In this document: piece by piece, positions 25,469 through 32,770 of the stretch | How the letters are laid out: each line of letters begins with the position of its first letter | Position numbering within the stretch: position 1 is the stretch's first letter | Source of the DNA: Oscillospiraceae bacterium | Lineage (GTDB): Bacteria > Bacillota > Clostridia > UMGS1840 | DNA length: 64,000 bases | Reading direction: 5' to 3' | NCBI GenBank assembly: GCA_015068645.1 | Contig: SVKD01000007.1 | Span: 1-64,000 of the forward strand | Program-made: the position numbers and the translations under genes | Notes under the pieces: model-generated | The model's database searches: none | What the model was told of the DNA's origin: nothing | Seen by the model: the letters and a program-made list of their open reading frames with translations, nothing else

Positions 25469-27202
25469 ATGGGAAAATTTTACAACATGAAAAGAATAAT
25501 TATTTGTTTGTTACTGTTGTGTTTGGTGGGATCTCATACAGTTGGTGCAACAGTTGTGGATACCTATGCTCCCTATTTTGGAGACCACCTGTTTGTGTAT
25601 AATCCAACAGATACCAACCAGACCTTATCTCCTGCTGTTTCTCCAAAGTTATCTTCTGCTATGCTGTTTGATATGCATAGCGAGAAGGAAGAAGTGGAAG
25701 AAGATGTACAGGTTTCTTACACTCCTGATTATTCTGAGCTGAATTTACCTAATAATTTGAAGGAATCGCCCAAGGTGAACTGTCTGGATGCACCCATTTT
25801 GCGTTCTGCAAACTGTGTTGAGGGAGAGACGTATACCTATCTTGTCAGCGATGTGGCAACAAGTACATATTATAATCAGGATTTTATTTGTATGGTGTCA
25901 GGTCAGCACTGTAATGTTTTGTTTGAAGTTGATCCTGAAGACAAGGCAAAACTCACTCAGGAAGATGCCGAGAAGATCGCTAAGGAATTTGATGAAAACA
26001 TCCAGCCGTTTATGGTGGAAAATTTCGGAAATTATTACAGTTATATGGGCACAGATCCCACGGGATTGTATCTCCAGGCTGTCAAAAACGGTAAAATGGA
26101 CCTTTTGTTTTATGATATCCGAGATGGCTTTAACGGCACCACTGTGCGCACTTATACAGGAGGATACAACACCATAGCAGACTATATCGCATCCCGGTTG
26201 GGCGGCAACGGTAACGAACGCGGAATCTTGCATCTTGATACCTATCCCGCCTTAGGGAAAAACGGCCCTTTGGAGGTAGAAAAATCTTATTCCACCATTG
26301 TGCACGAGTTTCAGCATCAGGTCAGCGGTTCCGGCAGTCTGTTTGATTATTTCACAGGAGCCGGCGTGTCTTATCTCAACGATCTTTGGTGGGATGAGGC
26401 TTTTTCTATGGCTGCAGAACATCTTTATGGTGGAGAACCCTTGACTTACCGTATCGAACAGTATAATGATACCGGTAAATCAAAGGTTTTGCGAAATGGT
26501 TTGGTTTTGGGATATCAGAATTATACGGAAAATAATAATGATGTGATAGCTAACTACAGTACCTCTTATTTATTTGGTCAGTATCTGCGTTGCCAGACCA
26601 AACATTTGAAAGGTGGCGGTAATCAGATTTACCGTACAATTTTAGAACAGATAGGAACCGATTATACCACGATACTGGCGGGACTTGCTTCCATTGATTA
26701 TGAATACACTCCAGAAACTTTTGAAGAACTATACTTAAATTTCAGAATGGCAACCATTTTAAAAAATCCCACAGGGCCTTATGGCTTTGCAGGAGAAGAC
26801 GCTTTTTCTGTACTGGTGGATAATGCCTATACCGGAACCACCGATGTCACATTGAAACCGGGAGCTGCAGTCGTTTTAAGAGTTCCTGAAAACTTTACTC
26901 CCACAAACAATGATTTGTCTTATACTGCATTTTCTGAACGGGGAGATTTCAGCTATGCAATCAATGCAGTGTCCGATACTGTGGTGAATGTAACTCATGG
27001 GGCTTTGCCGCAAAGCGGTCTCAGAATGTTGGCGGCAGGGTACGATAGCAGTCTGAAACTCCTTGGTACCGATGAAATTACTGTTTTTGAAAATCTGGAG
27101 AATTATGACTACACTTTGCCTGCAAATTCGGTTATCCGAAAATTTTTCCTGCTGACAAATGACGGCAGTTTAAGCCCCTTATCCTTGGCAGAGATTGATT
27201 AA
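25469..27202 (+). CDS. Secreted M30-like zinc metallopeptidase
   Basis: A 577-residue exported peptidase. A hydrophobic signal (about 5-30) is followed by a pro-like region. The gluzincin site HEFQH is at 279-283 (STIVHEFQHQVSG), with the third zinc ligand in WWDEAFSMAAEHL (Glu310), the pattern of the hyicolysin/M30 family. The C-terminal 130 residues form a beta-rich domain of unknown role. The ATG at 25469 lies seven bases after GGAGGG; another Met six codons on is possible. There is no clear promoter between the preceding terminator and the start, so either a weak promoter lies in the 20-bp gap or some read-through is used. The likely role is degradation of extracellular protein. Confidence 0.85.
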   Translation: MGKFYNMKRIIICLLLLCLVGSHTVGATVVDTYAPYFGDHLFVYNPTDTNQTLSPAVSPKLSSAMLFDMHSEKEEVEEDVQVSYTPDYSELNLPNNLKESPKVNCLDAPILRSANCVEGETYTYLVSDVATSTYYNQDFICMVSGQHCNVLFEVDPEDKAKLTQEDAEKIAKEFDENIQPFMVENFGNYYSYMGTDPTGLYLQAVKNGKMDLLFYDIRDGFNGTTVRTYTGGYNTIADYIASRLGGNGNERGILHLDTYPALGKNGPLEVEKSYSTIVHEFQHQVSGSGSLFDYFTGAGVSYLNDLWWDEAFSMAAEHLYGGEPLTYRIEQYNDTGKSKVLRNGLVLGYQNYTENNNDVIANYSTSYLFGQYLRCQTKHLKGGGNQIYRTILEQIGTDYTTILAGLASIDYEYTPETFEELYLNFRMATILKNPTGPYGFAGEDAFSVLVDNAYTGTTDVTLKPGAAVVLRVPENFTPTNNDLSYTAFSERGDFSYAINAVSDTVVNVTHGALPQSGLRMLAAGYDSSLKLLGTDEITVFENLENYDYTLPANSVIRKFFLLTNDGSLSPLSLAEID

Positions 27203-27246
27203 AAACGAAAAAAATCAAAAAAGATACAAAAAATAACTAAAAAAGC

Positions 27247-27275
27247 TTGACAAAAAAAGGTTTTTATATTATAGT
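27247..27275 (+). promoter_or_regulatory. Strong sigma-A promoter of rpsF-ssb-rpsR
   Basis: TTGACA and TATAGT are separated by 17 bp, about 95 bases before rpsF. Confidence 0.85.
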
Positions 27276-27282
27276 ATTATAG

Positions 27283-27365
27283 GTTATGTGTGAAAGCACA
27301 TCCTTGCCCTATCCAAAGGGGATAAGGCTACTGAGCAAAACTTGCTCAAATCCATAAGGAGGTGA
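27283..27365 (+). promoter_or_regulatory. Structured rpsF leader, candidate ribosomal-protein autoregulatory site
   Basis: Hairpins TGTG-TGAAAG-CACA, TATCC-AAAGG-GGATA (within CCT/AGG) and GAGCAA-AAC-TTGCTC fill the leader. Leaders of this operon often bind S6:S18; I did not identify the diagnostic bulge with certainty. Confidence 0.4.
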
Positions 27366-27370
27366 AAAAG

Positions 27371-27667
27371 ATGAGCGAAATCAAAAAAAATTATGAAGCA
27401 ATGTTCATCGTAAACGCAAATTTAGGTGAGGAACAGATCAGTGCAACTGTTGAAAAATTCAAAGCATTGATTTCTGCCAACGGCGAGCTTACCAAGGTTG
27501 AAGAAATCGGTAAGAAAAGACTGGCATATCCGATCGAAAAAATGAGCGAAGGTTACTATGTGCTTTGCGAATTTACTTCTTTAACTGATTTCCCCCGCGA
27601 ATTAGAAAGAAAATTCAGCATTTCTGACGCGGTAATTCGTTCTTTAGTAATTGCGAAAGGCGAATAA
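27371..27667 (+). CDS. rpsF: Ribosomal protein bS6
   Basis: A 98-residue S6 protein of the 30S subunit, which pairs with S18 on the platform of the small subunit. NYEAMFIVNANLGEE, KRLAYPIEKMSEGYYVLCEF and SISDAVIRSLVI fit the ferredoxin-like fold and family length. The ATG at 27371 follows AAGGAGGTG; a GTG three codons earlier overlaps that Shine-Dalgarno and is unlikely. It is the first gene of the conserved rpsF-ssb-rpsR operon. Confidence 0.97.
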   Translation: MSEIKKNYEAMFIVNANLGEEQISATVEKFKALISANGELTKVEEIGKKRLAYPIEKMSEGYYVLCEFTSLTDFPRELERKFSISDAVIRSLVIAKGE

Positions 27668-27695
27668 TTCCCAAAAGGAATTTTGAGGTGACATT

Positions 27696-28136
27696 ATGTT
27701 AAACAAAGTAATGCTGATGGGCCGTTTAACCCGTGATCCTGAATTAAGAGCAACTCAGAGCGGCGTTTCTGTTGTAACCTTTACTTTGGCGGTGGATCGT
27801 AATTTCCAGCGTCAGGGCGAAGAAAGACAGGCTGATTTTATCAATATTGTAGCATTTCGGCATACCGCTGAATTTGTGAAAAAATATTTTGTAAAAGGTC
27901 AGTTAGCTTGCGTATGTGGCTCCATTCAGACCAGAACCTGGGAACAAGACGGCAAGAAAAACTATGTAACCGAAGTTATTGCAGAAGAAGTTCACTTTAC
28001 CGGTGACCGTCGCGATAGCAATGGTTCCAATTCAGGTTATCAGGCACAGCAAAGACCTTCTAACGACGGATTTATTCAGGATGGACCGGCCAACGACGGT
28101 TTTATGACCGTGGAAGACGACCAGCTCCCGTTCTAA
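27696..28136 (+). CDS. ssb: Single-stranded DNA-binding protein
   Basis: A 146-residue SSB with an N-terminal OB fold (MLNKVMLMGRLTRDPELR, VVTFTLAVDR, DFINIVAFRHTAEFVKKY, QTRTWEQDGKKNYVTEV). A flexible Gln/Asn/Asp-rich tail ends in the acidic DDQLPF partner-binding tip used to recruit replication and repair proteins. Its place between rpsF and rpsR is the classic arrangement in Firmicutes. Confidence 0.97.
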   Translation: MLNKVMLMGRLTRDPELRATQSGVSVVTFTLAVDRNFQRQGEERQADFINIVAFRHTAEFVKKYFVKGQLACVCGSIQTRTWEQDGKKNYVTEVIAEEVHFTGDRRDSNGSNSGYQAQQRPSNDGFIQDGPANDGFMTVEDDQLPF

Positions 28137-28179
28137 GATCCCCAAAGAAGGAAAGAAATTTTAAAGGAGGATATTAAAA

Positions 28180-28431
28180 ATGGCTGAAATCAAAAAAGAA
28201 AATTCATTCAGAACCAACAGAAGACCGAAAAGAAAAGTTTGTCAGTTCTGCGTTGATAAAGCAATGGATATCGATTACAAAGACGTTGCTAAATTAAGAA
28301 GATACACTTCTGAAAGAGCAAAAATTCTGCCCAGAAGGGTAACCGGCACTTGCGCAAAACATCAGAGACTTCTGACCATCGCAATTAAAAGAGCAAGACA
28401 CATTGCTTTAATGCCTTACTCCGCAGACTAA
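28180..28431 (+). CDS. rpsR: Ribosomal protein bS18
   Basis: An 83-residue S18 of the 30S subunit. [38 protein letters not shown] and [18 protein letters not shown] match the family. Three cysteines (two in CQFC, one in GTCAKH) with the following His suggest the zinc-binding (C+) form. AAAGGAGG precedes the ATG. A terminator follows at 28460. Confidence 0.97.
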   Translation: MAEIKKENSFRTNRRPKRKVCQFCVDKAMDIDYKDVAKLRRYTSERAKILPRRVTGTCAKHQRLLTIAIKRARHIALMPYSAD

Positions 28432-28459
28432 TTATCTGTAAGATATCAGAATATTAAAG

Positions 28460-28495
28460 AATTCGGGAAGTGACAAGCTCACTTTCCGAATTTTT
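28460..28495 (+). terminator. Terminator of rpsF-ssb-rpsR
   Basis: ATTCGGGAAGTGA pairs with TCACTTTCCGAAT around CAAGC, followed by TTTTT. Confidence 0.85.
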
Positions 28496-28549
28496 GCCTA
28501 ACGGCAAAAAAGATAAATGTGTTTGATTTTGTTGAAACTGGGAGTTATT

Positions 28550-29005
28550 ATGGGAAAAACATTGGTACAAAACAAAAAAGCCCGTCACGATTACTTCATT
28601 TTGGAAACCTACGAAGCAGGGATTGAGCTGGTAGGCACTGAAGTGAAGTCTGTTCGTCAAGGCAAAATGAATCTGAAGGATTCTTACGTGGATATCAAGC
28701 GCGGAGAAGCCTTTTTGATTGGTGCCCATATCAGCCCTTATGAACACGGCAATATTTTTAACCGTGACCCGGAACGTGTGAGAAAACTGTTATTAAAAAA
28801 ACAGGAAATTATGAAACTCACAGGAAAATTAACCGAAAAAGGTTTAACTATTGTACCTTTAGAGGTATATTTAAATAAAAACTGGATCAAGCTAAGCATT
28901 GGTTTGGCACAAGGGAAAAAGAATTACGATAAGCGTGATGCCAAGGCAGAAGCGGATGCAAAACGCAGTATGGACCGTGCCTTAAAGGAACGAAATTTCC
29001 GATAA
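28550..29005 (+). CDS. smpB: SsrA-binding protein SmpB
   Basis: A 151-residue SmpB, which binds tmRNA and carries it to stalled ribosomes for trans-translation. The family core is clear: NKKARHDYFILETYEAGIEL, GTEVKSVRQGKMNLKDSYV, RKLLLKKQEI and the basic tail KKNYDKRDAKAEADAKRSMDR. The ATG at 28550 follows GGGAG; upstream in-frame Met codons lie in the non-coding leader. It directly precedes ssrA, its RNA partner, by 62 bases. Confidence 0.97.
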   Translation: MGKTLVQNKKARHDYFILETYEAGIELVGTEVKSVRQGKMNLKDSYVDIKRGEAFLIGAHISPYEHGNIFNRDPERVRKLLLKKQEIMKLTGKLTEKGLTIVPLEVYLNKNWIKLSIGLAQGKKNYDKRDAKAEADAKRSMDRALKERNFR

Positions 29006-29067
29006 GAAAGTGTGTCAGCAAAGTTTTTTCTCTCAAAAGCCGTGGGTTCATTACCCATGACTTCTAT

Positions 29068-29416
29068 GGGGATGTAAAGGTTTCGACGGGGATGTTGAAG
29101 CAAGATAAGCGAGCAGTTGTGGGGCGCAACTATAAAAGCTTCAAACTTTAAATTAAACGCTAACAATAAATTAGCTTACGCTGCCTAATTACGGCGGCTG
29201 TCCTGCCAAAGAGTACCACGGCTTCGGTTTGGGCATCATTTAGTGGTCAACGTTTTTTGCTCTTTCGTCGGGGCAACTAACGTATTTTGACGATACCGGC
29301 AAAGGTTGGTTTGTTATCTACCTGCCTTTGTGGGGAATCCTAACAGATAACTGCGCTCGGAGAAAGTTTTGTGAATGCGTTTTCGGACAGGGGTTCGATT
29401 CCCCTCATCTCCACCA
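29068..29416 (+). ncRNA. ssrA: Transfer-messenger RNA (tmRNA)
   Basis: A 349-nt tmRNA. The 5' end GGGGATG pairs with CATCTCC before the encoded CCA end. The 5' domain carries the typical GGTTTCGACGGGG, and the 3' domain carries the T-arm GGGGTTCGATTCCCC. The tag frame can be read from GCT at 29138 to TAA at 29186-29188: ASNFKLNANNKLAYAA, ending in the hydrophobic AA degradation signal. Together with SmpB it frees stalled ribosomes. A terminator follows at 29421. The CCA-proximal end and terminator are duplicated 206 bp downstream. Confidence 0.96.
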
Positions 29417-29420
29417 AAAA

Positions 29421-29455
29421 AACAAGGAAGTGTTTTTGCTTCCTTGTTTTTTTTA
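29421..29455. terminator. Terminator of ssrA
   Basis: AACAAGGAAG pairs with CTTCCTTGTT around TGTTTTTG, followed by eight T residues. Confidence 0.9.
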
Positions 29456-29606
29456 TGTCCGAAGAGGGAGGGGAATCGAAGCCTGAGAGGGCACGAGTCG
29501 TAAAGAAAACAGTTTGGGGAACTGTTTTTAGACGAGTGGTGCGAAGTCCGGTACCGAAGCCGAAGGCTTGGGTGGACAAGCAGAGCAGATTTTTAAAATC
29601 TGCCAA

Positions 29607-29660
29607 CCCCTCATCTCCACCACAAAAACAAGGAAGTGTTTTTGCTTCCTTGTTTTTTTA
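29607..29660 (+). repeat. Direct duplication of the ssrA 3' end and terminator (att-like)
   Basis: CCCCTCATCTCCACCA recurs at 29607-29622, followed by the same terminator as at 29421-29455; the original is 29401-29455. Between the copies is a 150-bp gene-free tract. It contains an inverted 13-bp copy of the T-arm (29468-29480 against 29394-29406) and the hairpins AAACAGTT/AACTGTTT and GCAGATTT/AAATCTGC. tmRNA 3' ends are common integration sites, so this looks like an att duplication left by a small element. Confidence 0.75.
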
Positions 29661-29684
29661 TCTGTATAGTTGTATAAAATGATA

Positions 29685-31070
29685 CTATTTTCGTTTGATT
29701 AAGGATTGATACTTCCTATTTTGCACGGCTTTTCCGATAGGGTAGGAAAGCAGACCTGCTGAAACCCCAACCAGCCATGTGTATTTCCATCCAACAAGGA
29801 ATCCAATCAGGTTGATTGCGATAATTACAAGGAGCCAGTACCATAATTGAAAACGACCTGCAGATTTGTTTAACTCGGCTATGATATCAACTTCGTTTGA
29901 TGAGTGGGGAGCGTTTTCGATAAATTCTGCTGCACCTTTCGGACCGCTGCAGGCACGAAAGTCATCACTGCACTTTTTTGCCGCTTTTTGATAATCGGTG
30001 TTTTCTAAAATTTTCAGTACGGCGGAACGAATTCCCTCAATCGAATCATCGTTTAACGGTATCCCTGCCTCAAGTTCGGTCACTCGTTTTGCCACTGCCT
30101 GCTGTTCTGCCGTTTGAGGATAAAGTATCAGGGGTGTTGCCATATAAAGGCTTTCGGAAACGCTGTTCATACCGCAATGGGTGATAAAAACATCCGCCTT
30201 TGATAAGATATCCAATTGATCAACATAGGGGAACACTTGAATATTTTGGGGTAATTTTCCCAGCGATTCACGGTTTATGGCATTGCCGCAAGAAAGGATA
30301 ACATCCAGTTCCTGATTTCCTAAAGCGTCAATACATTTTTTATAAAAATCAGGTCTGTCGTTGATAACCGTGCCCATAGAAATATAAACAAAGGGGCGTT
30401 CTTTCTTTTTATCAGGGAGTTTGGCGAAAAACACAGAGGGGCCCACGAAAGCATAATGGTCGGAAAAACTTTCGGCGTAGGGCTGAAAGTTTTGGGAGGT
30501 ATATACCACCGAATCGGTATGATTATCATTTTGAACCAAAGATAATGCACTTTTGATACGGTATCCGTAAGGTTCCAGTTTTTTTAGTTTTTTGGATACT
30601 TTGGATAGACCGAAAATCATATCAGCCAGCTCTTTTTTGGAGTGCTTCATATACTGAGAAGACATTTGATTAAACGCAAAAGTGCTGGTAGATACCACCA
30701 TAGGCACGTTATGCTTTTTGGCGTTCAGTTTGCCCCAAAAACACACAGAATCTGTGTAAATAACATCAGGGTGATATGTTTTGAATTCTTTATCCAGAAA
30801 AGAATCCATTGCCAGTGTACCGCGGATTGCCTGCAAGGTCATTTCCGTGGTGGATACCTCTTTTAACCGTTTTTCTTCTTGGGCGGTAAGTTCTTGCAAA
30901 AAGGAATCGCAAGAGATGAATTTGGCTCCGGTTAGTTCTATTTTTTCACGGAATTGTTCAAATGAGTAAAAACGGACAGTATTTCCTCGTTGCACCAATT
31001 CTTTTGCGACGGGGAGCATAGGGTTGGTATGTCCGTGTGCCGGAATGCAGAAGAAAAAGATTGTTTTCAT
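29685..31070 (-). CDS. GT1-family (MGT-like) glycosyltransferase with C-terminal membrane segments
   Basis: A 461-residue family-1 glycosyltransferase of the macrolide/UGT type. The N-terminus IFFFCIPAHGHTNPMLPVAKELV is diagnostic of the acceptor domain. The donor-binding part shows FVYISMGTV, VFPYVDQLDILSKADVFITHCG, and GMNSVSESLYMATPLILYPQTAEQ (split here for length), the UGT-like signature. Unusually, about 60 extra residues at the C-terminus hold two membrane helices (WYWLLVIIAINLIGFLVG and a second), so the enzyme should be membrane-bound and may act on a lipid. The ATG at 31070 follows GAGGCG. The gene lies 16 bases after the AbrB-type regulator. Confidence 0.85.
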   Translation of the reverse strand: MKTIFFFCIPAHGHTNPMLPVAKELVQRGNTVRFYSFEQFREKIELTGAKFISCDSFLQELTAQEEKRLKEVSTTEMTLQAIRGTLAMDSFLDKEFKTYHPDVIYTDSVCFWGKLNAKKHNVPMVVSTSTFAFNQMSSQYMKHSKKELADMIFGLSKVSKKLKKLEPYGYRIKSALSLVQNDNHTDSVVYTSQNFQPYAESFSDHYAFVGPSVFFAKLPDKKKERPFVYISMGTVINDRPDFYKKCIDALGNQELDVILSCGNAINRESLGKLPQNIQVFPYVDQLDILSKADVFITHCGMNSVSESLYMATPLILYPQTAEQQAVAKRVTELEAGIPLNDDSIEGIRSAVLKILENTDYQKAAKKCSDDFRACSGPKGAAEFIENAPHSSNEVDIIAELNKSAGRFQLWYWLLVIIAINLIGFLVGWKYTWLVGVSAGLLSYPIGKAVQNRKYQSLIKRK

Positions 31071-31086
31071 AGAATTTCGCCTCGTT

Positions 31087-31296
31087 TTATTCTTCAATTT
31101 CCTTGAAAATATGATTGATAAAATGCTGTTGCTTTTCTTTGGGAAGGATGGCAAGTCCTCGTTCTTTATCACCCAGCACAATAATTTCATTGCCCGGTTT
31201 TAAGTCGAAGAGTTCTCTTGCCTCTTTAGGGATCACAAACTGTCCTTTTTCTCCGATTTTCACCATCCAGGCAAATTTTCCTTTTGGTATATTCAT
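31087..31296 (-). CDS. AbrB/SpoVT-type DNA-binding regulator
   Basis: A 69-residue swapped-hairpin AbrB-family protein (MVKIGEKGQFVIPKEARELFDLKPGNEIIVLGDKER, split by domain: strand, helix, strand). Dimers of such proteins bind DNA as transition-state regulators or antitoxins. The gene is first in a two-gene operon with the glycosyltransferase. A perfect 8-bp inverted repeat, TGGTATGA/TCATACCA, overlaps its -10 box, so self-repression is likely. No toxin gene is adjacent. Confidence 0.9.
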   Translation of the reverse strand: MNIPKGKFAWMVKIGEKGQFVIPKEARELFDLKPGNEIIVLGDKERGLAILPKEKQQHFINHIFKEIEE

Positions 31297-31320
31297 TGAT
31301 TAATATTCCTTTCGTATGAT

Positions 31321-31340
31321 TGGTATGAATAATCATACCA
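31321..31340. promoter_or_regulatory. Palindromic operator over the AbrB-gene promoter
   Basis: TGGTATGA-ATAA-TCATACCA is a perfect 8-bp inverted repeat that covers the -10 box (31332-31337) of the regulator promoter. This is the expected place for repressor binding. Confidence 0.6.
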
Positions 31341-31360
31341 TAAAGATACAAGAATGTCAA
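31332..31360 (-). promoter_or_regulatory. Sigma-A promoter of the AbrB-glycosyltransferase operon
   Basis: On the minus strand TTGACA and TATGAT are separated by 17 bp. Confidence 0.8.
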
Positions 31361-31676
31361 TAGTATCGGTGATATTTTGTTAATCGGTGTTTTTCCTTTG
31401 ATTCCGGTATCAAAATCCTCAATTGTAAAGTGAAATGCAATGCTTGTTTGTATGATTTGTAATTTTAAGTGATTAAATGATAGATGCAGATAGGTGTTGC
31501 ATTTTGTTTTGCAAAAAAATTTAATTTGTCATAGGTTTGTCATACTTGGTTTGATACAACGTTATATCGATATATTGTATTTCAATATATTTGTATAGTT
31601 TATATCCGGCATTATAATCCAGCATCAACATCGTGTCTATTTGTTTGGTATTTTTGGAGAAAAATGCTGAAAAATA

Positions 31677-31705
31677 TTGATTTTCTAAAGCGAATATGAT
31701 ATAAT
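31677..31705 (+). promoter_or_regulatory. Promoter of the exopolysaccharide locus
   Basis: TTGATT and TATAAT are separated by 17 bp, about 110 bases before gtrA. In the 515-bp gap 31297-31812 I see only this promoter, the AbrB promoter/operator and one possible 18-codon frame. No terminator is evident from here to 52481. Confidence 0.75.
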
Positions 31706-31759
31706 AAATTATGTATGTTCAAGTTTTTATATAATTGATGGAACTAAGGAAAAAAGATA

Positions 31760-31816
31760 ATGTTAACCAAAGTATTTGGCTGTTTCTTAAGAGGTAACGG
31801 AGGAACGATAAAATGA
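31760..31816 (+). CDS. Possible 18-residue leader peptide before gtrA
   Basis: ATG at 31760 opens MLTKVFGCFLRGNGGTIK, whose TGA overlaps the ATG of gtrA (ATGA). A weak purine-rich Shine-Dalgarno (AAGGAAAAAAG) precedes it, and the gtrA Shine-Dalgarno GGAGG lies inside it. It may couple translation to gtrA, but chance is not excluded. Confidence 0.3.
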   Translation: MLTKVFGCFLRGNGGTIK

Positions 31817-32199
31817 TGTTGCAAATCCTCAAATTTGGGGTAGTGGGTGTGATAGCCGCTATTGTGGATTATGGAGTTCTGATCGGATTAAAAGAACTGC
31901 TTTATATGGAGGTGCTGATTGCTTCAGCGATTAGTTTTTGTGCTTCGGTTGTTGTGAACTATCTTTTAAGTATGGCATTTGTTTTCCAAAGCAACAAGCA
32001 GAATAAACTCAAAGAATTTATATTGTTTGTGTTGCTTAGCGTTGGCGGCTTGTGCTTAAATGAGTTGATTTTATGGATCGCAGTTTACTTTTCGTCCGTA
32101 TATTATCTGGTGGCGAAATTATTCGCTACGATGATTGTGATGGTTTATAATTTTGTAACAAGAAAGATATTTCTTGAGTCCAAAGGGAAAAGAGCGTGA
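31813..32199 (+). CDS. gtrA: GtrA-family membrane protein
   Basis: A 128-residue protein with four membrane helices and the GtrA pattern (ILKFGVVGVIAAIVDYGVLIGL, ISFCASVVVNYLLSMAFVF). GtrA-like proteins are thought to flip undecaprenyl-phosphate-linked glucose, or a similar lipid-linked sugar, across the membrane for side-chain addition. It is the first gene of the polysaccharide locus. A GtrB-like transferase (50848) and a GtrII-like membrane enzyme (35004) lie farther along the same locus, completing a three-part side-branch system, though not adjacent as in phages. GGAGG lies nine bases before the ATG. Confidence 0.85.
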   Translation: MMLQILKFGVVGVIAAIVDYGVLIGLKELLYMEVLIASAISFCASVVVNYLLSMAFVFQSNKQNKLKEFILFVLLSVGGLCLNELILWIAVYFSSVYYLVAKLFATMIVMVYNFVTRKIFLESKGKRA

Positions 32200-32205
32200 A
32201 AAGTG

Positions 32206-32748
32206 ATGAATTGTATTTTCAAAAAAGATTTATACCGATATTACGGGGAAAGCGGAGAACCGTTTTTAAAGAGAATATTTCGCCCGCTGGAACTCAAATA
32301 CATATCCTTGTTCCGAAAAGCGAATACTTGTAAGTTTAAGCCGTTACAACTGCTTTATATGTTAAAATTGAAGAGATTGTCCAACAAAACCAAGATTCAG
32401 ATTCCGGCACGAACCACGATTGGTGAAGGGCTATATATCGGTCATTTGGGACGTATCATTATTAATCCTGATGCCAAATTAGGAAAAAATATTAATCTTT
32501 CAACAGGAATTACCATTGGGATGGAAAATCGGGGTGCGAGAAAAGGAGCTCCCCAAATTTCGGATAATTGTTGGATTGGAGCCAATGCGGTAATCGTGGG
32601 GAATATTAAAATCGGTAGTGATGTGCTGATTGCTCCTCTTTCTTATGTTAATTTTGATGTTCCGGATCATAGTATTGTAATCGGGAATCCCGGAAGAATT
32701 ATTCCGAAAGACAATGCAACCAAGGATTATGTTTGCAACTGTGTGTAA
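32206..32748 (+). CDS. Hexapeptide-repeat acetyltransferase (CysE-like)
   Basis: A 180-residue left-handed beta-helix acyltransferase. Hexapeptide repeats run through IPARTTIGEGLYIGHLG, INPDAKLGKNINLSTGITIG, and ISDNCWIGANAVIVGNIKIG, ending with IVIGNPGRIIP. It resembles serine/sugar O-acetyltransferases, and in this locus it most likely acetylates a polysaccharide sugar. It begins just after gtrA; the ATG at 32206 is used, although a GTG one codon earlier is possible. The Shine-Dalgarno is weak. Confidence 0.85.
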   Translation: MNCIFKKDLYRYYGESGEPFLKRIFRPLELKYISLFRKANTCKFKPLQLLYMLKLKRLSNKTKIQIPARTTIGEGLYIGHLGRIIINPDAKLGKNINLSTGITIGMENRGARKGAPQISDNCWIGANAVIVGNIKIGSDVLIAPLSYVNFDVPDHSIVIGNPGRIIPKDNATKDYVCNCV

Positions 32749-32770
32749 CTGATAAGGAGATGGCGAATTC

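Noticed and set aside
29340..29606. Minus-strand open frame containing RGIEPLSE across the tmRNA 3' end
   Set aside because: This is the well-known spurious frame from reading the antisense of a tmRNA/tRNA T-arm; no Shine-Dalgarno or domain.
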